This document shows positions 50,946 through 63,485 of a stretch of DNA of 64,000 nt, in pieces. The translations under genes and the position numbers were made by a program. This stretch comes from Ridgeia piscesae (lineage: Eukaryota > Annelida > Polychaeta > Sabellida > Siboglinidae), in contig JAODUO010000079.1 of NCBI GenBank assembly GCA_025642075.2, positions 540,001 through 604,000 of the forward strand, read 5' to 3'. The notes below the pieces were generated by a model. The model was not told the origin of the DNA. It saw only the letters and a program-made list of their open reading frames with translations, and searched no databases. Every line of letters starts with the position of its first letter. Position 1 is the stretch's first letter.

Positions 50946-53900
50946 ACTAAACAGTTTGAAGTTGACACCTAATAAATCAATAAAGGATTATTTATGTTTT
51001 GCTTTGTTCCCTAAACATCCAATATACACGTGATCAATTACCACTTGCATAGGAATTATGAATGGGCACAGTTGTCAGTGTTGCTATAAATAATGTAATA
51101 CCCACGACAACCATGTGTAAACATCCTCAAACATTTATATATTATTTATATTATTACAAAACAGGTACACAATGTACAGAGGGTATCCTTGGGGTACAGA
51201 AGGCAGTCATTGGCTGCGTGCCAGTAATTAATATTCACAGAGATGATACGAGAGAAAGAGAATGTCCGTCCGGTTATTGACCGACGATTCTCTCGCATGA
51301 CAGAACTGTCTTATTAATTTTCTTTCTGCACCTGCTGCGAGACGCTTTATGTAAGTCAGACTGTCATCTTTATGTAAGTCAGCCTGTCATCTTTATGTAG
51401 CAAGATGTTGTCGCGTTTGTGTCAGGAGAATATTTTGTGTGCAACAAGGATGATTTTGGTCAGGGTTTAGAGAAAAAAGATAATGTCAATTCAGGCAAGG
51501 TTTCTAAATTATATTGAATATATAGCTCATGGCTTCAAGATGTGGTTGTTTTGTCAGAAATTAACTTACTTTGGGGAGCTTGCTTCTAAATGGTCAATGA
51601 TACACATGCACACATGTCAGAATTGTAATCTACAGTTAATATTTTGAAAGTTTAATACTTTTAACCTCAAATGATTTTAAGTTGTTAAGATATTCCAGTG
51701 TTTATAAGTTTTCAATTTAATTCTATGCACAAACATTCTGTTTCTTAAAGATTTCTATGTTTTCCTTTAAATCCTTGGTGAGTAAAGAGTTGGCCATTTC
51801 CTCCACATAAACTGCTCTTAAGGTCTTCAAGATATCTGTTTTCATCATATCGATGTATTAATTTTGTTTTCATGAGCACAAGAATCCAATATCTATACAT
51901 CCAGTTGATTGTCTACAGTGTGTTTCGTTTCTGTTCTCTCTCAATAACCCTAATAACTGTCCAGTCTGGTCCACTTCTGCACTGTCCACTGGTCAGATCC
52001 ATATATTGATTCTGTGCATCTTCATCTGGTCTTTAGATCTGCCCAGTCATCCTCAGTATCAGTTCTGACGTCTTCAATCTGTTTCATATTGTAGCGCCAG
52101 TGGAAACCTCATATGACTGAGGACCTTTACTGCAGTATTAGTGTTGGCCGGGCTGTACATTAATCCTCCTGTCAGTGTTGTGATTTGGGCTGACAACAAA
52201 CTGCTTGCAACAAGACATTGTAGAGCGTTCGGTTGTAATTGCAAAGTGTGTTTTTCATCGTTGTGATATTGTATAAATTGTAGAATAAATGGGATACGGC
52301 AGTGAAACGTATTGGTGTTGATGACAGCTGCAATCCAGATATAACCCAAGATAAATTACCATTAATGCAACAGGGCCGATGTAGCAGAGGGAAAAAGCCA
52401 ACGTTAAAACAGGCTGGATTGTATATTTGACTTTGATCTTTATGGCGTAGTGGTTTGTGTTGAACGGACATGGTTTGTATATAATTAAGTTGTACAGGGT
52501 TACAGTTTGATCAGTGTCAGTTCACATGGTGGTAGAGTTTGTAGAAATGGAGATGTATTGTCATGTTAGTTCGGCATCTGTTGTTGACAGGTATCCTTGA
52601 GAGGGGCTTGTTTCATTGAAACACAAGTTGTGTTGCAATCACGAATCATGAATTGTTTGTCCATGACAGGTAAATCTGTCCTAAGTTTTCTGCTACGACT
52701 GTCAGCCAGGGAAACTTGACTGTTGCAAACATGATGTAAGCAATACGAATTCACCATGCAAGTCACCATGGAGACGCTATTAAATAGAAATATATTCTGC
52801 TAGGTGCATTGTATAGATCAGTGGCACTGTCTACAGTTCTGTGTAATCAGAGTAACTTTATCCCAACTCCCCTTTCCTTACAACCTATGGCCTGGTTCTG
52901 GCTTGATACTGATCTCATTCACATTATCTCACTACCTGGGGGTAGGGTAACAGGGTAGAGTATTGTGATTCACTGCACTATGTGGACCAACATTACAGGC
53001 AGTGTTCTAAATAGACAAATTGTTCAGAGTTCACTCTCGCCCACACCTATGGATGTGCCTGTGTGTCTATTAACCTTTGCTTTACTTTCTATCAGCGCTG
53101 CATGACATACATATTGTATTCATACTGTGTTTAGTTACATCTACTAGAGAGATCACTACCCTCTGTGATTATACCTCATACAGCACACCTCGAGGTCACT
53201 CACCCGTGATCATTTTAAAGATAAACTCGTAAATAGGGCAGTACCCCAGGTAGTTGGGGAATGTAACCTAGACTCTAGATGTTATGCGGGTTTGTAATCA
53301 GTAGATATTTCTGGACAAGGTCCGTGAACGAGCGAGACTTCTGCGGATGTTTTCATCCCGTCTGCGTTGCGTTGCGTTGCACACAGCTCACAGATCAATG
53401 GTCCACTGCACTCCGCACACATCTTGCACACTGCTCACAGTATCAACACCCATGACCCAGTTCTCATGACAGCCTCTCACTCGTGCTTGTTGTCAAGTGC
53501 CCTGGTCGAGTACCACACCAGCACCAGCACCGTTTCAACACATGTATGTCATTGTTATTTCTCACAGGACCAATGGGCCTAGTGTACAATGTGCAGATCT
53601 GATTGACATTTTATTACGTTTTCTCTATTTTTTGTTACTAAACTACACCGGCTTGTGGAATGTATGATATATATTGATGAACCTTTTATGATGTTGAATT
53701 ATTGAAGGAAGTTCATTTTTTCTCAAATTTGTTGCCTAGCCGAAATGTATAATTTAGAAAATACAAACAAGATTTCAAAGCAAAGTTTATGTTGATTTGT
53801 AAGACTTGTTTAAATATGTTAATATTCAGGTTCTATTTAATCAATTTTTTTGGATAATTGTTTGTACTACTATGTGACTTGGCATAATTATTACTGTTAT

Positions 53901-54850
53901 ATTTGTAGTAAAATATATAATACTGAAAATATGGTTTTAGCTAGACTGGATTCTCACAGTAGCTGTGTACTCAGGTACCTGTAATGTTTGTGCATAACGT
54001 TTCCCACTGGCAACATCATGTAAGATTGATCAGTTGCGGTTGAGGTTTTGTTTTGACTCTAAAAGAGATCCATAAAAAAGGTAAGTATACATCCAGATGA
54101 TGTATGACTGTACGTACCAGATTACTGGAGTCACACGTGATACGCTGGAAAAGAAATGAAAAAGCATGTGGACACATGTGAGGTGTATGTGACTTGAGTG
54201 TACCGACCTGTCTGTTGGTTTACACAACAAGTGTGGCTGGTGTGATTGTTGTGTTCCCTGTGCTCACCGAGTGTTTATGTCTGTGGCCAGAGGAACTGGT
54301 TCAAGTATTAACCTCTGGTCCTCACCACCTCCGTGAGTGCTCGGTCAAAGTCACCTTGTGTTGCTTTCCTTGCAAAGTCATGTTTGGTCACCCGTCCCAA
54401 TGTGGACACTTCCTTGAATACAACTTGTGAATGTGATTTTATAAAACAAATTTCATATTAATGTCAGTTGCCTGTTTTTTTAAATAAAAAAAACATGCAA
54501 TATACTTGTTGTTATTTAATGTGTTAAAAATATTTTTTGTCGTTGGTGGGGGAATGCTTGGTAAAGTAAGTACAACACCCAGTGTATAGGTCAAGGGCAG
54601 AGAGGGAAATAAATAATAGACACATTACAAGGACATTGATGCATTGCTGACCACAGATTGTAAGTTATTTATAACGACACTGTCAACTGTGCCCATTCAT
54701 AATTCCTAAGCAAGCAGTAACTGATTCTGTGTAAATCAATGATTAGCATATATAAAACAAAGCAGATTTTAAACGTCACAGATTAGTCATCAACTTAAAA
54801 CTGTCTCCAGTATTGTAACACAATGAATCAGGTAAGCTTGCATGTCATAA
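50946..54850. other. Intronic non-coding stretch
   Basis: No exon with matching splice sites recognised. A 24-bp segment (TTTATGTAAGTCAG.CTGTCATC) is duplicated in tandem at 51348-51400. Overlapping minus-strand frames at 52074-52471 show no domain. Confidence 0.45.
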
Positions 54851-55062
54851 GACATGGTGCTTGTGTAAGGTGTTTGTAGCAGAAAAAGTATAATTTAATG
54901 ATACATTCTGCGGAGTTCAGCAAGGCCATTGATTGCTTTCATAAACTCAACTTGATGGCTGCTGTCCCCAACTAGGCCTTGTGACCGTCACAGTGAGCGA
55001 GTACCCCTGTACAAGGTGAACTTGTTGCATAACAACACCAGCACATCAATCTGTAGGTGACT
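54851..55062 (+). mobile_element. Dispersed repeat, inverted partner of 50365-50590
   Basis: Same family as 50365-50590 in opposite orientation, 4.3 kb away. It begins near GACATGGTGCTTGTGTAAGG and ends near CTGTAGGTGACTGAGG. It has small deletions relative to its partner. Confidence 0.8.
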
Positions 55063-55158
55063 GAGGGATGAGACAGCAACAGCATCACTAAAGCTCATTT
55101 GTTGATTTCATTTGAATATCAGCAGTTTCATGACTTGTTAAAGAACCAGACATACGCA

Positions 55159-55250
55159 ATCATGCATGCATGCATGCACGCACACATGCACACACGCACA
55201 CATGCATGCACGCACACACGCACGCACGCACGCACACATACACACCAGAC
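55159..55250. repeat. Alternating purine-pyrimidine (CATGCA/CGCACA)n microsatellite
   Basis: About 90 bp of CATGCATGCACGCACACA-type sequence, uninterrupted purine-pyrimidine alternation for long stretches. Z-DNA prone. Confidence 0.88.
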
Positions 55251-57629
55251 AGTGGTGTATGTCAACTGTTGTCTTTACGGTCTGTTCAGGTTCAGCTCTA
55301 CCTATGTATGGCTATGTACTAGTGATAACCCTCTGGACTCTAGTGGATAACATTTCACCCTTTGCCTGGAGTGTGATTCTGCCCAGTTCACCCAGGCTGG
55401 GTACCCTGTAATCTCCAGTTTCCCAACTACTCAAATGACAACTTCTGATAGTGACCAAAAACTTACCACAGGAGACACTGATGTACACCCATCCGTCTTC
55501 TTATCCCAGTCACTGCTGTCATCTTTGAACATGTTTCTGTGTGAACAGCACGTAGAATGTGTGTGCCACATACATTGTCTTTGCCAGCATCCACGCAATA
55601 TATCTCTGGCGCTGGGTGGACCAGTCATTGTTGTTTGAAAACATCATTCATAGTCATGGATTGTTTTCATAACTGAAAATAATATCAGTCATTTTAAAGT
55701 TAATATGTATCAACATCTGTGTGCAAAGGGTCGCGTTCACCAGACTAGATTTGTTTTTGTCATTTAAACAATAGTGTAAGTGTGCCTGGAATAAGACATT
55801 TACATTATGACGACAGTAGCCAAGAGAGAAAAAGTAGGAGACTTGACTAGAAGCCACATAAACTGCTGACACAGCATCCCTTCAGTGCAGTGTCATCAAG
55901 CACCTGTCATCAGTGTCCTTATTGCTCTGTCACAACTGTCTTGTGTTGATGTATTACACTTGCTTCTGGCTCCCGGCCAACACATAAACTTCTACCCAGA
56001 ACGTTGAAAAGGTTGCACCAGTTAGCCAGTGCAGTTACGGCCATCATAAAACAAGCCTCATTGTGACAGTGCGTTGTTAAAAAATTAAAAACATCACAGA
56101 ATTGTTGAATCTGCTCATTAGTGTTTGCAATCGTGTATGTATTTTAACAGTTTATATGGGTAAATAATGCGTGCACACACACTCGCCCACATGCATGCAC
56201 TCACAGACATGAACGTAATGGCTCTGTAGATTGTCACGAAGCATCATCACACTGTGTCATATCAGCATTAATAGCTGCCGATTCCAGTTACATCGCCAGA
56301 CAGGACCGAACTTAAAACCTTCGCCCTCTCACCTTCCTGCATGACTCGGCAGAAATGCACCAAGATTTACTGTCTGTTTTATGTCCTCTGTCATTTACTG
56401 TTTTATGTCCTCTGTCACGTCACTCATCCAAACCACCTGTTGAGTTCATCATTGGCTTGTGCCCATCACTTTTTAGCCCATGCGTGTCTCGGGCAAAATG
56501 TAATAAAACTGCAATCACCCACCCATATTTTAAAGATATTTCACATTTTAATATTGTTACAGAGAATAATTACTTAAAAGTTAATGTATAGTGTTGTTTG
56601 AAAACATCCAAAAGTCCAAAAATCAGATTTACACTTGTAAATAATAGAACACTTGAATGTTAGTTATGTTTAATTTTGTTTATTTAAACCACACTGTGAA
56701 TATGAATTAAAATATAAATAATTTATGAAAATGATAATTATATTGAATATTACATCACCATTGTATAAATTGTATAATTAGTACATAAATCATATAATTA
56801 TTATATAAATCCGACAGAAAGTTAAAGATTTTTAAAAAGTAAAATAATTATTTATAAATAGGATTTAGAGTTACTGGTACTCCTTTAGAAAGGCCTAGAG
56901 CTGTTTTTACCTACCTAGACCACATGAGGTCCATTAATATTGCACAACTAAATCAAGTTTTAAAATATGTTTCTATCACTGGTTAAAATGTAGCTTAAAC
57001 CCATATTATGTTCAAATGAAAATAATATATATTTCACTTTCAACTTTATATAATTTAATTTCTATTTCTAGTATATGAACTATTGAGTTACTAATGTTGA
57101 AATTATTTTCTATTAACAAATTCCACACTATACAGTTTAGTTATCGTCACACAATGTGACATGACTAGTTTAACCAGACAGCTGATAAAGCGACCATTAA
57201 CTAAAATATTGTATCGCAACAATTTCGATGATTAATTCACTAACTTGGAGAAGTTGAGTAAGTTAAGACTTGCCCAGTTTATCAAGGTGCATGCAAATGA
57301 AGATAGTCTTAAAATATCACAACTGGGGTGATAACAAATTATTCACCTCTTCAAAATGATGTCTGGTGTAAATAATAAATGTTTATTTAATAATTTCAAA
57401 TGTAGTTAAATTCTGTATTTTTTTTATTTACTAGATACAGTTTGTTGAGTTGCTCCAATGTCCAGTACATGTGTGATGTACATTTACAGTAAAATGTATT
57501 AAAACACCTTTAAGTAGTCCAAGAAAGCCCCAGGAAACCCCCCACAGAGAGCCCACAACAAAACAGAATCATAAAGTATTAGTCTATGAAATATTAAAAT
57601 GTCCACTCCCAGACTGTAACTTTGTAATG
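55251..57629. other. Intronic non-coding stretch
   Basis: No exon or element recognised. 56580-57420 is very AT-rich. Opposite-strand frames at 55431-55638 carry no recognisable domain. Confidence 0.45.
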
Positions 57630-57919
57630 AGCCAGTGAATGGACACTGAATAGACCGCATCTCTGCCTGTTTGTTTGTGAATACAACATTTTATTTATTT
57701 ATTTATTTACAGACTTTTCAGAATTTTTAATATTGTGCTGGGTTTCCGTCTCTTTGTTGGTAAATTTATTAATTCATTTACTGTTTTGTCAGTCTAGTGT
57801 TGGACCAGATCTCTTCCTATTGATTTGTAAGTTTATTTATTAATTTACAGTTTCCTCAGTTCAGTTTTGGAACACTGATAATTTCATTAAGATAAAAAGC
57901 TCTTAAGGAAAACTCATCT
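57630..57919. repeat. Degenerate 70-90-bp tandem repeat (left part), interrupted by a piggyBac-type insertion
   Basis: Two to three diverged units share AGATCTCT.CCT.TTTG, TTTATTTATTAATTTAC and TTTC.TCAGTT.AGT.TTGGA. Related sequence resumes at about 59250-59410 beyond the element at 57924-59019, which suggests that the insertion split a pre-existing repeat tract. Confidence 0.55.
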
Positions 57920-57923
57920 TTAA

Positions 57924-59019
57924 CCCATTTTATCCGGAATACGATTCTAGTCGTAGTTTGCACTTGACACGGCTTCCCTGCACTCTGACGTTTTGGAATC
58001 CCATTGGCTGGTTAACACCGAATGACGTCAGTATATCGGGATCACTAGGAAACTCATATTTTTCAACCAATCAGCGCCGTTCTGTGGGTATTTGCAGTTC
58101 AAAGCGGGTACCCCCAAGCTAAAGTGAAATCAAAGATGGCGTCGAGTCGCAAAGATCGTTAAATGTTGACATATTTTGAAGGATAACTCCGCTAATTTAC
58201 TTCATACTGGTGATGACAAGAAGGCAGACAAGTGGATAGACGATATAAGATGGACGGTTATGGTATTTGATGCGACATTTGTCCGTGAAGACATACTTTG
58301 AAGCCATCGAAGTGGGTCAACCGACAACGGCATCCATTTCCACCCACCTCGCTCCACGCCGTATTTTTGGCGCCAAACAAAGTTAAGAATATTTCCAACG
58401 ACGGTAACTACTTCATAAATAAAGTGATGTTGAAATGTTGAACAAAGTTGTTACTTTATAGTACTTCTTTATTAGTTATAAGAAATGAGCCACAGAATTA
58501 TATATCGTTGACAGAAAATATTTCAAAAATTTGCATAATTCCGCTCAGCGGCGCCACACGTTGGCGATTCAGTCGACTGACGTGGGGGTATTACAAACAA
58601 TTTTACATTATGAGATTATTATCCAAGATATGTGGACAAGTTGTATACCTTTATTTTCAGCAGAGATTAATGCATAAAATAAACTCAACTTGCTCATTGA
58701 CATGTTGCTTCCTTCATGGCGAAAATGTCGGGTGAAAAGTAATGTGACAAACCTCAACATAGGTTTGAATTTATTAGACATGTTTTGCCATATGCCACAT
58801 ATAATATATATGATAAAACTATGAGTTTATCGATGCGACTGTATAGTTTATTTTATCTACTTTCTAAAGGTATATCACATTTAAAAATTGATTGAGAAAT
58901 AATAAAGTTATGTCCATTTTAAATGAAGGCCTGTCATTTTGTAATGCTGACAGATTGGTTTGAGGAAATTATCAGGAACTGGCTGCAACTCGTCTGCACT
59001 AGCTTCAGGATAAAATGGG
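57924..59019. mobile_element. piggyBac-type non-autonomous element, 1,096 bp, flanked by TTAA
   Basis: The left end CCCATTTTATCC (57924-57935) is the exact inverse of the right end GGATAAAATGGG (59008-59019). A TTAA lies immediately outside each end (57920-57923 and 59020-59023). CCC...GGG termini with a TTAA target duplication are the hallmark of the piggyBac superfamily. The inverted similarity continues imperfectly for a few more bases. The interior is moderately CpG-rich (57960-58400), with CCAAT-like and GCGCCA sequences, but no full transposase frame. It may be internally deleted. It ends about 735 bp upstream of exon 1B. Confidence 0.9.
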
Positions 59020-59023
59020 TTAA

Positions 59024-59404
59024 ACATAATCTGTTGTTAAATTTAATGATTTTTTTCCAAAACGCAAATATCCATTGGCTTATTACTGAGAAGATTATTT
59101 CCATGACACACCAGTGACAATGTCCTGCTGTCTCATCATGTTGTTGACCGTTTTCAGGTATTCAAGATCAGTGTTAAGGATCAAAATTGATTTTAAAGTG
59201 CAAAACCGGGTTTAAGAGCTTTTAACAACATCAAAGAAATGGTCCCCAGGTCTCAGCTTGTTTATTATTGAATAAATTCAATATTATTATTTATTAATTT
59301 ACTGTTTTATCGGTTGGGTTTAGGATAAGATGTTTGGATCAGATCTCTGCCTGTTTGATGATGAATTTATTGACTGTTTCCTCAGTTGAGTGTTGTTGAA
59401 AACA
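59024..59404. repeat. Degenerate tandem repeat (right part) and spacer
   Basis: From about 59250 the sequence resembles 57630-57919 (TTATTTATTAATTTACTGTTT, GGATCAGATCTCTGCCTGTTTG, CTGTTTCCTCAGTTGAGTGTT). The first part is featureless. Confidence 0.45.
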
Positions 59405-59755
59405 TCCCCTGTGAGTCAGGATGGGCCCTCTGCGCTGCTGTAGACTTCAGTATCCTGCATAATTAGACCGGCCAGCGACCTTGGTTGAACCCCGCTACAG
59501 CTACCGTTGCAGGCCCCGTTACCTGCAGCTATCTTTAGCCGCCGCAGTGGAGAGCTATGACTGGCCTTATTACTGCCTGCTTGACCTGAGTGTTCAAAGG
59601 CACTGCACACGGTACAAAGTGCTGGATCAGCAGCAAGGCAAGCAATCGGCTGTGGCGGTGGCGGCCGTGTCACGTGTCCACCGACAGGTGTCACCAAGCA
59701 AGCAGGGGGAGGAGTCCGCGTATTTACCACGAGTAGGTTGTTGCTCTACTAGACC
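59405..59755 (+). promoter_or_regulatory. GC-rich region upstream of exon 1B, candidate second promoter and 5' UTR
   Basis: GC content rises from about 59460 and stays high through exon 1B. It includes GGCGGTGGCGGCCGTG and CACGTG (59671-59676), an E-box. A stop codon (TAG, 59750-59752) sits directly before ACC-ATG, so the ATG is the first in its frame. CTCTACTAG before 59753 could alternatively serve as a splice acceptor from an upstream non-coding exon. Confidence 0.45.
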
Positions 59756-59988
59756 ATGTCTGCCGTACAAGCCGGCATCAGATCTGAGCCGATCACCATG
59801 GCTGACATGTCGCTGTCAGAGGTACTCAACAGTCTCGCAGTGGCCACCAGTAGTTCCACCGACCTTGATCATGGCATTGGTTACTTCAACAACGATGTCT
59901 CCGCTTCGCAGGCGAAAGATATCGCACTCAGTTCGCTGCTGTATTTCTCGCAGGAGCTCAACATGTCCCAGACGTCGGGCGAGTCGAG
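59753..59988 (+). CDS. Estrogen-receptor gene, alternative first coding exon 1B (short A/B domain)
   Basis: Starts at ATG 59756 in a strong context (ACC-ATG, A at -3). It encodes 77 residues plus AG before a consensus donor, GAG followed by GTATGT. The N-terminus (MSAVQAGIRSEPITMADMSL, then SEVLNSLAVATSSSTDLDHG, and AKDIALSSLLYFSQELNMSQ) is a short acidic, serine-rich region of the type found in receptor A/B domains. No zinc finger or enzyme motif. The phase-2 donor matches the acceptor of the exon at 62483 and makes a Ser codon, exactly as exon 1A does. Exon 1A cannot be joined in frame to this exon, since the frame has a stop just before the ATG. The two are therefore best read as alternative starts. 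Exons 1B to the end of the last visible exon give about 221 residues. Confidence 0.85.
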
Positions 59989-62482
59989 GTATGTCTGCCG
60001 AATCTGCTGCATATTTCGGGCCTATCAGTGGTGTGTGAGGTCATTAGTTTCACGTGTCAAGCGCTACACCCAGTCGTCATTCAAGTTTTTTTACTAAAAT
60101 CAGTCATGTAAATAGGCAAATGCTGCTGGGCCAAACAGTTGACTGAGGCAGTGTAGCATTGTGTAGGTGGTGTTTGGTTGTGCGTTCCAGTTGCTGGTGC
60201 AGCAAGAGGTTGTTGTTTTATGTGTGCACCAACTTTTCACAGTGGTAAATTAGTTTTTTACTAGAATCAATATGTCTTGTAAAACTACTGCTAGGCCAAG
60301 TTGTTGACAACATAGGACTACAGTAGCGGATCGCTGGGTCGTTTCTGTAGATTGGAAAGGTGATATGATGTTATATAAGCTGCAGTAGTCAGTAGATGAA
60401 CTGATATGTTTGTGAGGCTTGCTTGCCAATCGAGATTAAGGTGCATTTTTGTGAAGTCTTATACAGCTTGTTGAGGTGTGTGGCAATATGCCAGGGCAAT
60501 CATGTGGAGAGTTATCCACGACAAACACTCTACCACACACTCCACGGTCTCCCGGTGCACACATATTGCCAGTCTAATGCGTGTCTTTATTTAGCTTGTA
60601 TTCTGCGCTCAGTGTCGGCCATTATATTACATTTTGTGTGTAGTTAATAGTTTTGGTTTGTACCTGATTTGCAAGCTATTTCTGTTATATCAGTAAAATA
60701 TGTTTGGTTTATTTTGTTCTGTACATTCTAATAACAAATAGGGTATGATATTAACTTCTGACAGTTATACTGTCAGATAGAGCATTATTTATATCAGAGA
60801 TGCAATGGTTAGCAAAACAGCTGTGCTGTAATTTGGAATATTTCTGTTGTACTTTGCATCGGTTGACCTGCCCTGCTAATCTGTGAGTGCTGGTTTAGTG
60901 AAGCCAATATCACTGACACAAACACATACCAGTGTTTTGGTTGGTGTAAAAACACGTAATTCTCAGAAATGTGGCTTGTCATTGTTGCAAGCACTTGTAT
61001 GCACCAGTGCACCGTGACAGAGATAGTTTGTTTACGTGCTGCAGTACTCAGTGTTTGTTGGTCACAGTGTCTTTTTACGTGGTTGGTTTATAAAGTATCG
61101 GTACACATCATGTACATACATGGAAATGAAACCATTTATATCTTTTAGATTTAATATTTTTGTGATGTTGAAATTACGACCTTCTGTAGTAAAACGTAAA
61201 CCCCTTTCTTTCCTACTTTTCCTGTAGGTTTATAGTTAGAAGTGAAACGCAATCCACGTGGACAGTGTCAGACCATGACAATGACTTAATGTCCCTGTGG
61301 ACATTCTATTCATTTACACTGATAAGTCAGTTTATGCTTGCTGACCACTGGCCGGTCACACAATGTCAGCGTGACCAAATTAACTAGGCTACAGCAGGCT
61401 GCTAAATTGTTCAATTATTTACTTACAAGGACACGGTCTTGAGCTGGGCTAAGGTGACTGACCCTGGCTGGAGGTCGCTTCATTTGGGTTAATGGCCCTA
61501 GCATGTGAATGATGACGCCACTGCATGTTTACTGTCTTATTCTCAGAAGGACGGTGTCCACCAGTGTTGTGTTTCTCCCTGTCTGTGTTCCTACCTGTAT
61601 GTGTGTGAGTGTACGTAGGGCAGGCTGATGCTATTAACGTGTAGGTGTGTTGTAGTCACAATAAATAACTGTTCCTTGACATGTGGAGAGTGATTTGTAA
61701 CGCTGGGTGACGTTCATAGTTAGTTGGTGAAGAGATGAGGACTAAGGAACTGAAAGTGGGCAATGATAGCAGTCTCATCCTTAGCTGTAAACGTGACCTT
61801 GCCAAGTCCTCATATTGCATACATGAATATAATTGATGGATAGCGCATTTATGGTATTAACTACAGATTTGTCTAGTGCCTCATGGCATCAGCATCGTAC
61901 ATTCACCCACATTGATGTGTTCGTTTGCCGTACTGTCATACACACTTAAACCATGTCATGAGCAATTTACACACAAAGAACACCTTATTGATGAAATGCA
62001 GCTTACTCAACATTTAGGAGGGCATAGTTTGCACACATCGCACAGACACAACGAATAGAATAACTTATAATTTCAGTAACAAGGCCTTTACATACAAGCA
62101 TAAAAGTCTAAGCATTTATAAAATACACACACAAAATTTATTAAAAAGGGAAATAAGATAGCCAATGTATGTGCAAATCTGTATTAGATGATCCATAAAC
62201 GTACATTGAAATATGAATGGTAAAATAATGATAATATACAAGATAAATAATAATAACTTTATTTAAACGCAATCAAATTCGGAGCTAATGTCCCATTCAT
62301 GGGTATGCACAACAAATCTAAAACATAAAATCTCACATAAGATACAAGAAACAAGAAGCTTTATTTAATGTCAGTTCACATGTGGAATTGCATAACATTA
62401 GCTCATCAGAGCCATTTTCCAACAAATTGTAGAATACTGGTGTGACATAAAAGTGACAATGTGGATTGTGTTGTTGTTTCAG
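59989..62482. other. Intron between exon 1B and exon 2
   Basis: A GT-AG intron of 2,494 bp, donor GTATGT and acceptor TTGTTGTTTCAG. No other exon or element recognised. AT-rich segments with TTTATTTAA near 62250 and 62350 may be old retroposon tails. Confidence 0.7.
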
Positions 62483-62685
62483 TGAAGAAGTCAAGTGTAG
62501 CATGGCCCGGTCACTCACTTCTGTCGACACAACAACTACAGCATTGCTCACTGCCTGCTCCCCACACCACCCGCCCACGTCATGCTCCCTGGAGCCTCAG
62601 TCTGAGACGACCTATGAACTGCCATCATCCACCATGGGTGAGATGAAGAAACAGCCAAAAGAAATCTCACAACCACAGCCTAAAA
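62483..62685 (+). CDS. Estrogen-receptor gene, exon 2 (A/B domain, linker to DBD)
   Basis: Acceptor TGTTGTTTCAG and donor AAAA followed by GTAAGC bound this 203-bp exon. It enters in phase 2 and leaves in phase 1. It encodes 67 whole codons plus split Ser codons at each side (residues 78-146 of the 1B isoform). The peptide is Ser/Thr/Pro-rich (SLTSVDTTTTALLTACSPHH, then ETTYELPSSTMGEMKKQP) and ends in a basic-polar stretch, as expected of the segment just N-terminal to a nuclear-receptor DNA-binding domain. Shared by both proposed isoforms. Its function is inferred from position. Splice phases at both ends fit the neighbouring exons exactly. Confidence 0.85.
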
Positions 62686-62860
62686 GTAAGCACAACCGCC
62701 TTTTGACAGAACAGCAAGAAATAATAAAAAATATAGTTTTATAATCATTGGAAACATACGACCTGGTAAAGGATCTGTACATTCTAACCAGTTTCTGTTT
62801 AATTTGATACAAGAAAGACAGTGTAACCACATAACTAACTGTATGTTTGTTTCTATCCAG

Positions 62861-62971
62861 GTCCTTCGGAAGGTCGGCTATGTCAGATCTGTTACGACAG
62901 TGCCTCAGGGTTCCACTACGGAGTGTGGTCGTGCGAGGGCTGCAAGGCATTCTTCAAACGCAGCTTACAAG
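62861..62971 (+). CDS. Estrogen-receptor gene, exon 3: first zinc finger of the DNA-binding domain
   Basis: Acceptor TTCTATCCAG and donor CAAG followed by GTGTGT. It enters in phase 1 (A+GT, Ser) and encodes PSEGRL then the first C4 zinc finger. Cysteines are in CQIC and SCEGC (residues 153, 156, 170, 173 of the 1B isoform), followed by the recognition helix KAFFKRSLQ. The P-box is CEGCKA, as in estrogen receptors (NR3A). ERRs have CEACKA and the steroid receptors GR/MR/PR/AR have CGSCKV. This P-box reads AGGTCA half-sites. The [17 protein letters not shown] block is almost identical to vertebrate and molluscan ER. The split Gly codon after SLQ is the intron position between the two fingers known from vertebrate ESR genes. 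Nuclear, DNA-bound transcription factor. The 175-bp intron before it is unusually short for this locus. Confidence 0.97.
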
Positions 62972-63485
62972 GTGTGTGATTATTGGTTATTATGTGCCAA
63001 TAATAATAATAATAATAATAACTGTTGTTCGTATTGACACATTTAGAAACAAAATATTCTTGTGCGTCTATTTGTGATCTGTAGTGCCGTGTGTTTGTGA
63101 AGGATAGCCACTGAAGTAGGTACTTACTGGAGTTATCGTAAAGGGCTCTCAGAGCTCTTCAATGACTACAGACGCTCTGACCCAAGGATGGCGGTTATTT
63201 ATTAATGAATTACTTTCATTCGTGATAGTTCAGAAGCCGTGGGTTTCATTAAAGGCTTCAACAGTTTCGGGATTCCGTGAACGTATCTGACATTTATTCG
63301 TGCACTTTGCAGAAATGATTAGTTTTGCTGAAGGAACATGTGGAGTCTTATTGATTTAATTCCACTCGCCATTTTCTTCCATTATGTTATGTGGCTTCTC
63401 ACGGTACAGTGTTTCACTTTCTTTCACATGGAGACAAGTGAGATATTGGCCCAATTGTTGAGCATGGTTTTGTGTTACGTTGCAG
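62972..63485. other. Intron between the two zinc-finger exons
   Basis: A GT-AG intron of 514 bp with acceptor TTTGTGTTACGTTGCAG. It contains an (AAT)n microsatellite at about 62998-63021. Confidence 0.85.

Noticed and set aside
59481..60038. 185-codon frame overlapping exon 1B
   Set aside because: Arginine-rich out-of-frame reading of a GC-rich exon. It would not join exon 2 in frame and lacks the strong start of the 59756 frame.
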